Assembly (NCBI RefSeq): GCF_000799565.1
Contig: NZ_JUHB01000001.1
Location: 3,289,501-3,353,500 of the forward strand
Length of the DNA stretch: 64,000 nt
Direction: 5' to 3'
Source of the DNA: Cellulophaga sp. Hel_I_12
GTDB taxonomy: Bacteria > Bacteroidota > Bacteroidia > Flavobacteriales > Flavobacteriaceae
In this document: piece after piece, positions 9,874-19,569 of the stretch
Layout: the number at the start of each line of letters is the position of its first letter
Position numbering within the stretch: position 1 is the first letter of the stretch
The notes under the pieces: model-generated
Database searches by the model: none
Told to the model about the DNA's origin: nothing
The model's input: the letters and a program-made list of their open reading frames with translations, nothing else
Position numbers and translations under genes: made by a program

Positions 9874-11019
9874 TTAAATTTTAATTCCACAGGTATAGGC
9901 TACTAATTTGTCGATAATAAAATTATAATCATTTGGTGACGATACAAAGTCTAATTCGCTAATGTCAATAATTAAAATATTACGATCTTGAGCGTCTTTA
10001 ATAAAGTCTAGATAGCCGCGATTAATTTTTTCTAGATAGTCTGGTGGTATATTTTGCTCGTAGTCTCGGTCTCTCTTTTTTATATTTTCAAGTAGTCGTT
10101 CTGTATTTTGATATAAATAAACGTACAAACCGGGCTTCTTTATTTCTTTATGCATAAAGTTAAACACCTTTCGATATAATTTAAACTCTTCTTCTTGTAA
10201 GGTAACTTTAGCAAAAATTAAAGATTTAAAAATATCGTAATCACTGACCATAAAACTTTTGAAGAGATCAAACTGTGAGGTGTCGTCTGTAAATTGTTGA
10301 TAGCGTTCTGCTAAAAACGACATTTCAAGCGGAAAGGCGTATCGCGCCTGATCTTCGTAAAATTTTGGTAAGAAGGGGTTGTCAGCAAAACGTTCTAATA
10401 TCAATTTTGCATTAAAATCTTCTGCGATTTTTGAAGCTAAGCTGGTTTTGCCTGCACCAATATTTCCTTCAATAGCAATAAAATTAAGCTTGGAAAAAAG
10501 GGCTTCTTTGGTTTTGTACAATTTTAAGGGAGTTTTTGTGATACTGCCTTTATCTTTACACATTTGAATTAAATTACGGGTATCTTTATTTAAAACAGGA
10601 TGGTAAAATTGCGGAGCAATATCACTTAATGGCTTTAAAACAAATTGCCTTAATTGCAAAGAAGGGTGGGGTATGGTGATATGGTCTTGCTGGATAATTT
10701 CATGTCCATAGTAAAGCACATCAATATCAATATTTCTAGAACTATAAACCTTTGATACATGAGGTGCTCTTCCTAAATCTTTTTCGATTTTTTGAAGTGT
10801 AACTAAAAGTTCCTGAGCAGCTAGATGAGTTTCAATGGCAACGCAACAATTTAAAAAGTCTTCAGCTTCAAAACCCCAAGACGTACTTTGGTATACATTT
10901 GAAATCGCAGTTACCGGGGCTACTTTTGTCGCTATGGTAAAGATAGCAGTTTGTAGGTAAAAAAGTTTGTCGCCGAGGTTACTCCCTAAGGATAAGTAAA
11001 TAGTTTTGGGTTTGTTCAT
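9874..11019 (-). CDS. folK: HPPK (FolK) fused to a deoxynucleoside kinase
   Basis: Bifunctional protein of 381 residues. Residues 1 to about 155 are 6-hydroxymethyl-7,8-dihydropterin pyrophosphokinase of folate synthesis: LSLGSNLGDK at the N-terminus and SSRNIDIDVLYYG near 105. Residues about 175-381 are a deoxynucleoside kinase: P-loop IEGNIGAGKTSL, LILERFADNPFLP, and an arginine-rich lid KKRDRDYEQNIP. The fusion joins folate supply and dNTP salvage. It is divergent from sppA with 71 bases between start codons. A second, free-standing kinase of the same fold lies at 51.0 kb, so the organism has at least two. Nucleoside preference is not predictable here. Confidence 0.92.
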   Translation of the reverse strand: MNKPKTIYLSLGSNLGDKLFYLQTAIFTIATKVAPVTAISNVYQSTSWGFEAEDFLNCCVAIETHLAAQELLVTLQKIEKDLGRAPHVSKVYSSRNIDIDVLYYGHEIIQQDHITIPHPSLQLRQFVLKPLSDIAPQFYHPVLNKDTRNLIQMCKDKGSITKTPLKLYKTKEALFSKLNFIAIEGNIGAGKTSLASKIAEDFNAKLILERFADNPFLPKFYEDQARYAFPLEMSFLAERYQQFTDDTSQFDLFKSFMVSDYDIFKSLIFAKVTLQEEEFKLYRKVFNFMHKEIKKPGLYVYLYQNTERLLENIKKRDRDYEQNIPPDYLEKINRGYLDFIKDAQDRNILIIDISELDFVSSPNDYNFIIDKLVAYTCGIKI

Positions 11020-11058
11020 AATCGCATCACAAAATAAATAAAACTATTTTACAATCAT

Positions 11059-11066
11059 TATCTTTG
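11059..11066 (+). promoter_or_regulatory. -7 promoter element of sppA
   Basis: TATCTTTG matches TAnnTTTG exactly and lies 25 bases before the ATG of sppA. The TTG inside it could be mistaken for an upstream start codon; as promoter DNA it should not be translated. Confidence 0.6.
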
Positions 11067-11090
11067 CAGCGAATTTATAACAAAATTTTA

Positions 11091-12851
11091 ATGAGATTTT
11101 TAGGAAACTTACTGGCAGCCATTTTTGGAAGCCTTATTGCCTTTGGTGTATTGTTTGGAATGTTTGTCATTTTTATTGCCCTTGTTGGCAGTGCAGATGA
11201 TGTAAAGACGGTAAAAGACAATTCGGTTTTAGAAATACAAATTCAGAACCCGGTCGCTGATTATGTGGGTAGGGATGCATCAGATCCGTTTGCGGGTTTA
11301 TTTCAACAATCTCAAGGCCTTGATGAAATTTTACATGCCATTGATGTAGCTAAAAATGATATTAAAATTAAAGGAATAAGCATCAATAACAACTTTGTGA
11401 TTGCTGGTTATTCACAAACACAAGCCATTCGGAGTGCCTTAGAAAATTTTAAAGCAAGTGGTAAGTTTGTGTACGGTTACGCAGATGTATTAACTCAAAA
11501 AGATTATTATTTAGCCTCAGTATCTGACAGTTTATTTTTGAACAAGGTGGGTACGATGGATTTTAGAGGACTATCTTCCGAAGTTTTATTTTATAAAGAT
11601 TTGCAGGAAAAAACGGGACTAAAAATGGAGGTAATTCGCCATGGTAAATATAAAAGTGCGGTAGAGCCTTATTTGGCTAACGAAATGAGTGACGCGAACA
11701 GAACTCAAATCAAAGAGTTATTACATTCTTTATGGACTTCTATGGTCAGTGAAATTGCAGTAAATAGAAAGATATCTTCAGAAAATTTAAACATCATTGC
11801 GGATACCTTAGGAGGAAGAACGCCACTTTTAGCCAAAGAATCGGGCCTAATTGATGATGTAGTATTTTTTGACGAATATGAAACTAAACTAAGAAATGCC
11901 ACCAAAACGGTACAAAGTGATGCTCTGAATTATATTTCTTTAGAAGATTATATCCAGACAGCGAATAAAAAAACACTTCTAAAAGGAGATGGCAAAATAG
12001 CTATTATTTATGCCCAAGGCGAAATTCTTTATGGTGATGGTGGGCCTAATTTTATAGGTCAAGGTATTATGAATGAATCTCTTAAGAGGGCAAGAGAAGA
12101 TGATGCTGTAAAAGCCATTGTTTTACGCGTAAATTCTCCTGGAGGTAGTGCTTTAACTTCAGATCTTATTTGGCGTGAGGTAGCCTTGACTAAAAAAATA
12201 AAACCTGTCATTGTTTCTATGGGAGACGTAGCTGCTTCGGGAGGCTATTATATTGCAGCAGGTGCCGATAAAATATTTGCAGAAACCACAACCATTACGG
12301 GTTCAATAGGTGTTTTTGGTACCATCCCAAACGGCACTGAACTCGCAAAAATTATAGGAATAAATGCAGAACAAGTCGGAACCAATAAAAATTCGGTTGA
12401 GTATTCTTTTTTTGAACCAATGACAGATGATTTTAGAAGCATAGTTCAAGAAGGGGTAGAACAAACGTATCAAACTTTTTTGGCTAGGGTAGCAGAAGGC
12501 AGAAATATCACTATAGCTCAGGCCGATAGTTTAGCGCAAGGCAGAGTTTGGAGTGGCACAGATGCTAAAAATAATGGTTTAATCGATGAATTAGGTGGTT
12601 TGGATGATGCCGTAAAAGCTGCGGCTCAAATGGTAAATTTGGAGACCTATGGAACCCAAAGTTATCCAAAGTATAAATCGGGCCTTGAGCGATTTATGGA
12701 AGATTTTGGTGGTGCGACTTCTACATTAAAGCAGAATTTTATCAAAAAGGAATTAGGTGATGATGCTTACCGAATTTTATTGGAATTTAAAACGGGTATC
12801 ACGCGAAAAGGAGTGCAAGCAAGAATGCCGTATGTTTTGTCTATTAAGTAA
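11091..12851 (+). CDS. sppA: Signal peptide peptidase SppA, 67K type
   Basis: Membrane-anchored Ser/Lys peptidase that degrades cleaved signal peptides. About 586 residues, the double-length form with two ClpP-like domains. It has one N-terminal membrane segment (LLAAIFGSLIAFGVLFGMF). The general-base Lys is in RHGKYKSAVEPYL in the first half and the nucleophile Ser in MGDVAASGGYYIAAG in the second. I start at the ATG at 11091; an in-frame TTG at 11064 lies within the promoter element. The gene is followed after 15 bases by yhhQ, so the two are probably one transcript. Confidence 0.92.
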   Translation: MRFLGNLLAAIFGSLIAFGVLFGMFVIFIALVGSADDVKTVKDNSVLEIQIQNPVADYVGRDASDPFAGLFQQSQGLDEILHAIDVAKNDIKIKGISINNNFVIAGYSQTQAIRSALENFKASGKFVYGYADVLTQKDYYLASVSDSLFLNKVGTMDFRGLSSEVLFYKDLQEKTGLKMEVIRHGKYKSAVEPYLANEMSDANRTQIKELLHSLWTSMVSEIAVNRKISSENLNIIADTLGGRTPLLAKESGLIDDVVFFDEYETKLRNATKTVQSDALNYISLEDYIQTANKKTLLKGDGKIAIIYAQGEILYGDGGPNFIGQGIMNESLKRAREDDAVKAIVLRVNSPGGSALTSDLIWREVALTKKIKPVIVSMGDVAASGGYYIAAGADKIFAETTTITGSIGVFGTIPNGTELAKIIGINAEQVGTNKNSVEYSFFEPMTDDFRSIVQEGVEQTYQTFLARVAEGRNITIAQADSLAQGRVWSGTDAKNNGLIDELGGLDDAVKAAAQMVNLETYGTQSYPKYKSGLERFMEDFGGATSTLKQNFIKKELGDDAYRILLEFKTGITRKGVQARMPYVLSIK

Positions 12852-12866
12852 GTAGCGAGATAGCCT

Positions 12867-13577
12867 ATGGTAGCGAACGACAAAAAACTTGCTTTTAGAA
12901 TATTTCTTTTTTTGGCAGGGTTATTTATAACCTCGCTGGTGGTTTCTAATTTAATATTTCAAAAGTTTTTCTTCTGGAAGCCTTTTGGTGAATTTACCAT
13001 TTTTGGAGCTAGCCTTTTTGAGATCTCCGTGGGTATATTACCTTACCCGATTACGTTTTTAATTACCGATTTAATTTCTGAAATCTACGGAAAGAGAAAA
13101 GCAAATGAAGTTGTCACCGTTGGTATTTTTGCTTCTTTATTTTCTATGGGAATTATTTTAATAGCGAATTATGTACCGGCCATTTCTTCATCGCCCATCA
13201 ATGATGAAACGTTTACTAAGGTATTCGCCCTTTCTCCAATTGCGGTTTTAGCCTCTATGATTGCTTATCTTTTTGCCCAATATATCGATGTGGCTATTTA
13301 CCATTTTTGGAAAAAAATAACCAAAGGAAAACATTTGTGGTTGCGCAATAATTTTTCGACATTTTTATCACAATTCATTGATACTTTTACTGTGGTTGGG
13401 CTATTATGTGTATTTCAAATATTGCCTTGGAGCATGTTTAGCGGTTTGGTAATTAGTGGTTTTATTTTTAAGATAATTATAGCATTTATCGACACCCCTT
13501 TCCTGTATTTCTTCGTATATCTGTTTAGGAAAAGGTTTAAACTACAAGTAGGCGAGGAAATAGAATTAGAATATTGA
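12867..13577 (+). CDS. yhhQ: Queuosine precursor transporter (YhhQ/VUT family)
   Basis: 236-residue integral membrane protein with about six hydrophobic segments. The family signature is visible near residues 50-75: PYPITFLITDLISEIYGKRKA, followed by the conserved RNNFSTFLSQFIDT near 165. Family members import preQ0 or preQ1 for synthesis of queuosine in tRNA. It follows sppA closely. I see no preQ1 riboswitch in front of it, consistent with its position inside an operon. Confidence 0.88.
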   Translation: MVANDKKLAFRIFLFLAGLFITSLVVSNLIFQKFFFWKPFGEFTIFGASLFEISVGILPYPITFLITDLISEIYGKRKANEVVTVGIFASLFSMGIILIANYVPAISSSPINDETFTKVFALSPIAVLASMIAYLFAQYIDVAIYHFWKKITKGKHLWLRNNFSTFLSQFIDTFTVVGLLCVFQILPWSMFSGLVISGFIFKIIIAFIDTPFLYFFVYLFRKRFKLQVGEEIELEY

Positions 13578-13653
13578 ATATTCAAGTGCGCTATGTTTTT
13601 TGATTGCGCCACAAATAGTTGTTATAGTATCAGTACATCAAGAAAATCAAAAG

Positions 13654-13661
13654 TATTTTTG
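13654..13661 (+). promoter_or_regulatory. -7 promoter element of the AsmA-like gene
   Basis: TATTTTTG fits TAnnTTTG and lies 38 bases before the ATG. No TTG is at ideal distance upstream. Confidence 0.4.
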
Positions 13662-13698
13662 TAAAACATTAAACGGTATCGTTTTAATATAAATTTAT

Positions 13699-16425
13699 AT
13701 GAAAAATAAAATTTTAAAAATAGTCGGAATAGTTTTTTTGCTAATTATCATGGTATTAGTCGCCGCTCCTTTCTTTCTAAAAGGTAAAATTGCCGATATT
13801 ATCAAAAATAAAGTGAATAATAACATAACAGCTACCTTCGATTTTGAAGAGGCAGATCTATCACTTTTTTCCTCGTTTCCGAATGCTACGGTTAGGTTAA
13901 AGAATATTTCTTTAATCAATAAAGCTCCTTTTGAGGGCGACACTTTATTTTCTTCAAAAGAAGTAGCACTGAATATGTCAATCAAAGAATTATTCAAGGG
14001 AGCTGATGAATCTATTGTGATTAAAAGCCTAACCGTAGATAATGCATTTTTAAATATCTTGGCAGATGCAGAAGGAAATGTAAATTATGATATAGCCATA
14101 GAAGATGATAATACTAGTACTGCCGATGCTGATAAAAGCGAGACAAGTGATTTTACCCTTTCGATGGAATCTTACGCCATCAGCAATTCAAAAATTTTAT
14201 ATTTAGATAGAGAATCTGGAATACGTTTTGAAATCTTTGAAATGAATCATTCAGGAACGGGTGATTTATCTTTGGAGAAATCAGAATTAGACACAAAAAC
14301 AAGTGGATTAGTATCTTTTGAAATGGATAGCACCAATTATTTGAATAGAAATCCTGTAAAGTTAGACGCTCTGATAGGGATAGATTTAAATACAAACACC
14401 TATTCATTCTTAAAAAATGAAGCTATGGTAAACCAGTTGGCTTTAGTTTTTGACGGTTTTGTAAAATTAAATGATGACAACCAAGAGGTGGATATAAGTT
14501 TTAAGACAGCTTCTTCAGATTTTAAAAACTTTTTGGCGGTTATCCCAGCTGAATATTCCAAAAATTTAGAATCGGTAACTACCACAGGTAATTTTATTGT
14601 GCAAGGTAAATTCAATGGAATTGTTGATGAGGTATATATTCCAAAATTTAAAATTGATATACAATCAGATAATGCATCTTTTAAATATGCAGATTTACCC
14701 AAGTCGGTGCGTAATGTTTATATCGATACAGAAATTACCAACGAAACAGGAATCACAGAAGAAACTTTTGTTGACATTCGTAAACTGTCTTTTATGATTG
14801 ATGAAGATAGGTTTAATATGACTGCTAAAATTCAAGACTTAATGGGGAATACTAAGGTAAATTCTCATATTGATGGAAAAATGAACTTAGCAAATATTGC
14901 AAAAGCCTACCCGGTTCCGGCAGATTTAAATTTAGAAGGCTTGTTAGCACTCGATATTAATGCCGCTTTTGATATGGCATCCATCGAAAATAAACAATAT
15001 GAAAAAACCAATATCAATGGAAATTTAAATTTAAAGAATTTTGTTTACAAATCGGAGGAGCTTAAAAGCCCGGTTAAAATCAATGCTACATCAGTGACAT
15101 TTAACCCTAAAACAGTTACTTTAAATGAACTCAACGGGGTTACGGGTCAAACAGATTTTAAAGCCTCTGGTACTATAAATAATCTTTTGGGTTTTATGTT
15201 CAATGACGAAAATGTAGAAGGAATTTTTAATTTAAGTTCAACTACGTTTGCCGTAAATGATTTTATGGTAGAAGAGTCAACAGTTCCTACAGCTGAATCG
15301 ACTGGTAAACCCACAATGGCTGCAGCTCAAGTGAAAATCCCTTCATTTTTAGATGCGACCATCAATGCCACGGCATCTAATGTTATTTACGACAATTTAA
15401 GTCTAAAAAATGTGTCAGGAACGCTGATTATAAAAGATGAGAAAGCAACTTTACAAAATATGACTTCATCAATTTTTGGTGGGAACTTAGCCTTTAATGG
15501 AGAGGTTTCTACGAAAGGAGTAACACCTAGCTTTGCGATGAAATTAGGCATGAATAACTTTAAAATTGGAGAGACCTTCAAAGCTTTAGAATTGTTTAAA
15601 ATATTAACTCCAATCGCTAACGCCTTACAAGGACAATTAAATTCTGATGTGGTGATATCAGGTAATTTAAATGATGATTTTACCCCAAACTTATCTACTA
15701 TTTCAGGTAATCTATTGGCGGAGCTTTTAGGAACAGAAGTGAATCCAAATCAGGCTGAAGTGTTATCGGCTTTAAGTTCTAAACTCGATTTTTTGAATTT
15801 TGATAAACTAAATCTTAATGGGTTAAAAACGGCACTTTCTTTTGAAAATGGCAGCGTAAAGGTAAAACCCTTTACTGTTAACTATCAAGATATTGCACTG
15901 GATATCGCTGGAAGTCACACTTTCGATAAAAAGCTTAATTATTCTGCAGTTATTAATGTTCCTGCCAAATATTTAGGAAAAGATATTACGAGTTTAATCG
16001 CAAAAATTGATGATTCGTCCCTTGATAATTTAACTATACCGGTCGTCGCTACTATTGGAGGCGATTATTTGAGTCCAAATGTGACTACTGATTTAACCTC
16101 TGGGGTTAAAAGTTTGACTACAAAATTAATTGAAATAGAAAAACAAAAATTAATAAGTAAAGGAAAGGACAAAGCGACAGACTTAATTGGCGGCTTACTT
16201 TCAGGAAACAAAAAAACCAAAGACTCCCTTTCAGATGCCAATACCAATACTGCTGTAAAAGGTGTTCTTGGAGGTTTGCTAGGAGGTAAAAAAGATTCAA
16301 CCGCGGTTAAAATAGATTCAGCTGCAACAAATAATGGGGCGGTGAAAGATGCTGCAAAAAGTATTCTTGGTGGTCTGTTGAATAAAAAAAAGAAGCCTGA
16401 AGTAAAAAAAGATACGGTGAATTAA
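13699..16425 (+). CDS. AsmA-like envelope protein
   Basis: Large 908-residue protein with an N-terminal membrane anchor (about residues 7-27) and a long repetitive beta-rich body. The body is typical of AsmA/TamB-like proteins thought to bridge the periplasm and move phospholipids. The AsmA-type C-terminal region is around residues 600-790 (NVSGTLIIKDEKATLQNM, FGGNLAFNGEVSTKG). The tail is low complexity, with three variants of GGLL plus lysine-rich spacers (GGLLSGNKK, GGLLGGKKD, GGLLNKKKK). It is a single gene between its own promoter element and a strong hairpin. The specific cargo is unknown. Confidence 0.8.
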   Translation: MKNKILKIVGIVFLLIIMVLVAAPFFLKGKIADIIKNKVNNNITATFDFEEADLSLFSSFPNATVRLKNISLINKAPFEGDTLFSSKEVALNMSIKELFKGADESIVIKSLTVDNAFLNILADAEGNVNYDIAIEDDNTSTADADKSETSDFTLSMESYAISNSKILYLDRESGIRFEIFEMNHSGTGDLSLEKSELDTKTSGLVSFEMDSTNYLNRNPVKLDALIGIDLNTNTYSFLKNEAMVNQLALVFDGFVKLNDDNQEVDISFKTASSDFKNFLAVIPAEYSKNLESVTTTGNFIVQGKFNGIVDEVYIPKFKIDIQSDNASFKYADLPKSVRNVYIDTEITNETGITEETFVDIRKLSFMIDEDRFNMTAKIQDLMGNTKVNSHIDGKMNLANIAKAYPVPADLNLEGLLALDINAAFDMASIENKQYEKTNINGNLNLKNFVYKSEELKSPVKINATSVTFNPKTVTLNELNGVTGQTDFKASGTINNLLGFMFNDENVEGIFNLSSTTFAVNDFMVEESTVPTAESTGKPTMAAAQVKIPSFLDATINATASNVIYDNLSLKNVSGTLIIKDEKATLQNMTSSIFGGNLAFNGEVSTKGVTPSFAMKLGMNNFKIGETFKALELFKILTPIANALQGQLNSDVVISGNLNDDFTPNLSTISGNLLAELLGTEVNPNQAEVLSALSSKLDFLNFDKLNLNGLKTALSFENGSVKVKPFTVNYQDIALDIAGSHTFDKKLNYSAVINVPAKYLGKDITSLIAKIDDSSLDNLTIPVVATIGGDYLSPNVTTDLTSGVKSLTTKLIEIEKQKLISKGKDKATDLIGGLLSGNKKTKDSLSDANTNTAVKGVLGGLLGGKKDSTAVKIDSAATNNGAVKDAAKSILGGLLNKKKKPEVKKDTVN

Positions 16426-16480
16426 TAGTAAGGGGCCTTAACGTTCTGATAGCACCAAAAAAAATTAATAAAGCACTATT

Positions 16481-16544
16481 AAACAGCATCTAGCGCCAAG
16501 CACGGAGAGCCAATAGGCCTTGATCATGGCTCTAGATGCTGTTT
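16481..16544. terminator. Long-stem hairpin between convergent genes
   Basis: A perfect 13-bp stem (AAACAGCATCTAG with its complement) encloses a 38-base loop, followed by a T-run toward the right and A-rich sequence toward the left. Inside the loop AGCC and GGCT can extend the stem. It serves the AsmA-like gene and probably the opposing DUF2797 gene. Confidence 0.65.
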
Positions 16545-16545
16545 T

Positions 16546-17340
16546 TTACCCCACCTGGACCGACACATAATACCCTTCATTGCTACGTACATTAAAGACC
16601 GTATCATCTTCAAAGATTAAATATTGACCCTTAATCCCAACTAGAGTACCTTGGTACTTAGGCGTTTTATCCAAGTTTAGACTTTTAACTTTGGTAGGAT
16701 ACTTTAGAACCGGAAATTCTAATTGAGTTTCAATACTTTCGGTTAAATAATAAGGGAGAACCTCTTTAGGAATATGACTTTTCAGTTTCGTTCGCCATTC
16801 CGAGAGGTTTTCGTCTAAAACGTCATTTTTTAGCATTTTCCTCCAATTGGTCTTATCACTGACATATTCTTTTAAAGCAACCTCGGTTATACCTGCCAAA
16901 TAACGGTTGGGAACTTCAACAATTTCAATAGCTTCATGTGCGCCCTGATCTATCCAACGAGTGGGAACTTGTGATTTTCGAGTTACACCAACCTTGACGC
17001 TGCTTGAATTTGCTAAATAAACGATGTGGGGTTGTAATTGCACCTTTTTTTCATAGTCTAAATTTCTATCTTCCTGATCTAAATGAGCGGTGCTTAATTC
17101 GGGTCGCATGATCCAATCACCAGCCGAGGGTATATCAAAAAAACAATTTTTACAAAACCCTTGTCGGTAAATAGGTTTATCTTCTCCGCAATGTAAACAC
17201 TGGTACTTTAAAAAATGTATTCTAAGCTCCTTGTTTATAACCTGATTTACATTTAAGAAGTCATTGGCAAATAGCATATAGTATTGAATGGGGCTTCCTA
17301 TTTCTGTTTGCATTTTTTTTAAAACACCTTCGTACAACAT
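16546..17340 (-). CDS. DUF2797 zinc-ribbon protein
   Basis: 264 residues. A zinc ribbon lies near residues 49-68 (CLHC, eleven residues, CKNC). It is followed by a GIY-YIG-like segment: VYLANSSSVKVGVTRKSQVPTRWIDQGA. Together these define DUF2797. The nuclease-like core suggests nucleic acid binding, but no activity is established as far as I know. The gene shares its terminator with the convergent AsmA-like gene and is divergent from the GH3 gene. Confidence 0.8.
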   Translation of the reverse strand: MLYEGVLKKMQTEIGSPIQYYMLFANDFLNVNQVINKELRIHFLKYQCLHCGEDKPIYRQGFCKNCFFDIPSAGDWIMRPELSTAHLDQEDRNLDYEKKVQLQPHIVYLANSSSVKVGVTRKSQVPTRWIDQGAHEAIEIVEVPNRYLAGITEVALKEYVSDKTNWRKMLKNDVLDENLSEWRTKLKSHIPKEVLPYYLTESIETQLEFPVLKYPTKVKSLNLDKTPKYQGTLVGIKGQYLIFEDDTVFNVRSNEGYYVSVQVG

Positions 17341-17436
17341 AAAAAACTTTAAAAATTAAACTGATAAATTTCAAAACGATTTCTTAAATTGTTCATCGAA
17401 AAACAATTTATAAAAAACGCTTAAAGATACCCAAAA

Positions 17437-18951
17437 ATGCCCATACCCTTATTTAATTCTATTGCTTCTTGGCTGCTTAAAAAGCGTTATCATCAAATTG
17501 AACTTTTTTTAAAGTATCCTGCTGAGGTTCAGGAAGAGGTGTTGATGCAACTACTTTCCTTTGCTCGGGATACTGAATTTGGTAAAAAGCACGGTTTTAG
17601 TGGTATTTTGAGTTATCAAACCTTTAAAAATCGAGTTCCCATAATTTCCTATGAAGAACTCGAGCCCGATATTGAGCGTTCACGAAGAGGAGAACAGAAT
17701 ATTTTTTGGCCTACACATATAAAATGGTTTGCAAAAAGTAGTGGAACCACCAATGCAAAAAGTAAATTCATTCCAGTAAGTACAGAGGCTTTAGAGGATT
17801 GTCATTATAAATCAGGAAAAGATTTGCTCTGTTTGTACCTGAATAACAATGAAAACTCTCAGCTTTTTACAGGAAAAAGCCTGCGGCTTGGAGGGAGTAA
17901 AGAGTTATATAAAGACAACGATACTTTTTTTGGGGATTTATCTGCAATATTAATTGATAATATGCCTTTTTGGGCTGAATTGAGCAGTACGCCCAGTAAT
18001 AGAGTGTCATTAATGAGTGAGTGGGAAAGTAAGCTGGCAGCCATTATAAAAGAAAGCACACAGGAAAATGTAACAAGTTTAGCCGGTGTTCCTTCTTGGA
18101 TGTTGGTTTTACTTACTAATGTCATTGAGAAAACTGGAAAAGATCATTTGTTTCAAATTTGGGAAAACCTAGAGGTTTATTTTCACGGTGGGGTAAATTT
18201 TAATCCGTATCATGAACAGTATAAAAAACTACTTCCCAGAAAAAGTTTTAATTATTACGAGGTATATAATGCTTCAGAAGGGTTTTTTGCCATTCAAGAC
18301 CGCAATAACTCGGATGAACTATTATTGATGCTTGATTACGGTATTTTTTATGAATTTATACCTATGGATACCTATGGAACGGAAGAACAAAAAGTACTGC
18401 CGCTTTGGGAGGTAGAAAAGGATAAAAATTATGCGATTATAATTACTACAAATGCTGGTTTGTGGCGTTATAAAATAGGGGATACCTTGAGGTTTACTTC
18501 AATAGACCCTTTTAGGATTAAAATTACAGGCAGAACAAAACATCATATTAATGTATTTGGTGAAGAATTGATTATTGAAAACGCCGAAGAGGCGCTCCGA
18601 AGCATATGCTTAAAAACAGAAGCTGAAATCAAAGATTATACAGCTGGTCCTATATTCATGGAAGGCAAAGAAAAAGGGGGTCACGAATGGATTATAGAGT
18701 TTAGAAAGCAACCTGAAAATATAGCCTATTTTACAGAACTTCTTGACAATGCGCTTAAATCCTTAAATTCTGACTATGAAGCCAAACGTTATAACAATAG
18801 CACTTTAAAGATGCCTAAAGTACATATTGCAAGAGAAAATTTGTTTTATGATTGGTTAAAGTCGAAAGATAAGTTGGGTGGACAGCATAAAATACCCAGG
18901 TTGTCTAATAAAAGGGACTATATCGATGAATTGCTTCTGGTAAACAAATAA
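17437..18951 (+). CDS. GH3-family acyl-adenylating enzyme
   Basis: 504 residues, resembling plant GH3 amino-acid conjugases of the acyl-adenylate-forming superfamily. The three GH3 ATP motifs are visible: FAKSSGTTNAKSKFIPVS (about 105-122), VYNASEGFFAIQD (about 277-289) and LWRYKIGDTLRFT (about 346-358). Plant members conjugate jasmonate, auxin or benzoates to amino acids. Bacterial members are widespread in Bacteroidota, and their substrate is generally unknown. A small alpha/beta-hydrolase-like gene follows 72 bases downstream. The family is certain; the substrate is not. Confidence 0.9.
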   Translation: MPIPLFNSIASWLLKKRYHQIELFLKYPAEVQEEVLMQLLSFARDTEFGKKHGFSGILSYQTFKNRVPIISYEELEPDIERSRRGEQNIFWPTHIKWFAKSSGTTNAKSKFIPVSTEALEDCHYKSGKDLLCLYLNNNENSQLFTGKSLRLGGSKELYKDNDTFFGDLSAILIDNMPFWAELSSTPSNRVSLMSEWESKLAAIIKESTQENVTSLAGVPSWMLVLLTNVIEKTGKDHLFQIWENLEVYFHGGVNFNPYHEQYKKLLPRKSFNYYEVYNASEGFFAIQDRNNSDELLLMLDYGIFYEFIPMDTYGTEEQKVLPLWEVEKDKNYAIIITTNAGLWRYKIGDTLRFTSIDPFRIKITGRTKHHINVFGEELIIENAEEALRSICLKTEAEIKDYTAGPIFMEGKEKGGHEWIIEFRKQPENIAYFTELLDNALKSLNSDYEAKRYNNSTLKMPKVHIARENLFYDWLKSKDKLGGQHKIPRLSNKRDYIDELLLVNK

Positions 18952-19023
18952 AATAGTTTTTTTGTCATTAAAGTCTCAAGTTTACTGTAGAATTTAACCT
19001 AATTAGTTTTAAAGACTATATGT

Positions 19024-19569
19024 ATGGCAGAGAGATTAGTAATTGTTTCAGACATGTGGGGCACCAAAAAAGGACTTTGGATAACGGCTTACCTTGGCTA
19101 TCTACAACAGCATTATGATATTGTTTTTTACGATTGTCAAGAACTGGCCAATATAAATTTGGCGGTTGAAAATCAAGAGAATTTACATGAAGCGTTTGTA
19201 AATGGCGGTATCACTACGGCGGTACACCATCTTTTAAAGAGAGAAAAAGAACCAAGTCACTACTTGGCTTTTAGTACAGGCGGAACTGTTGTTTATAAAG
19301 CCGGCCTTTCTGGTTTGCCCATAAAATCGTTGTATGCCATATCGAGTACGCGTATACGACTAGAAAAAGCAAAAGCAAACTTCACTAGAAAGTTGTTATT
19401 TGGCTCAAATGATGCGAACAGGCCAAATGCTACTTGGGAAAAGGATACGGAAACGCAAATAAGTTTAGCACATAATTTTGGCCACGAAATGTATTCTGAT
19501 GAGAAAATAATCAAAGAAGTATGTCAAGAATTACTGGCAAACGTGACTAAAAAGCAGTTTCAAGTTTAG
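19024..19569 (+). CDS. Small alpha/beta-hydrolase-like protein
   Basis: 181 residues without a signal peptide. The order of segments suits a compact alpha/beta hydrolase: an N-terminal strand with [10 protein letters not shown] (possible oxyanion loop), a nucleophile-elbow-like [14 protein letters not shown] near residue 80-93, and a C-terminal histidine in [11 protein letters not shown]. The elbow is FSTGG rather than classical GxSxG. It follows the GH3 gene in the same direction and converges on clpX, overlapping its stop by four bases. A paired synthetase and hydrolase acting on one conjugate is an inference. Confidence 0.6.
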   Translation: MAERLVIVSDMWGTKKGLWITAYLGYLQQHYDIVFYDCQELANINLAVENQENLHEAFVNGGITTAVHHLLKREKEPSHYLAFSTGGTVVYKAGLSGLPIKSLYAISSTRIRLEKAKANFTRKLLFGSNDANRPNATWEKDTETQISLAHNFGHEMYSDEKIIKEVCQELLANVTKKQFQV

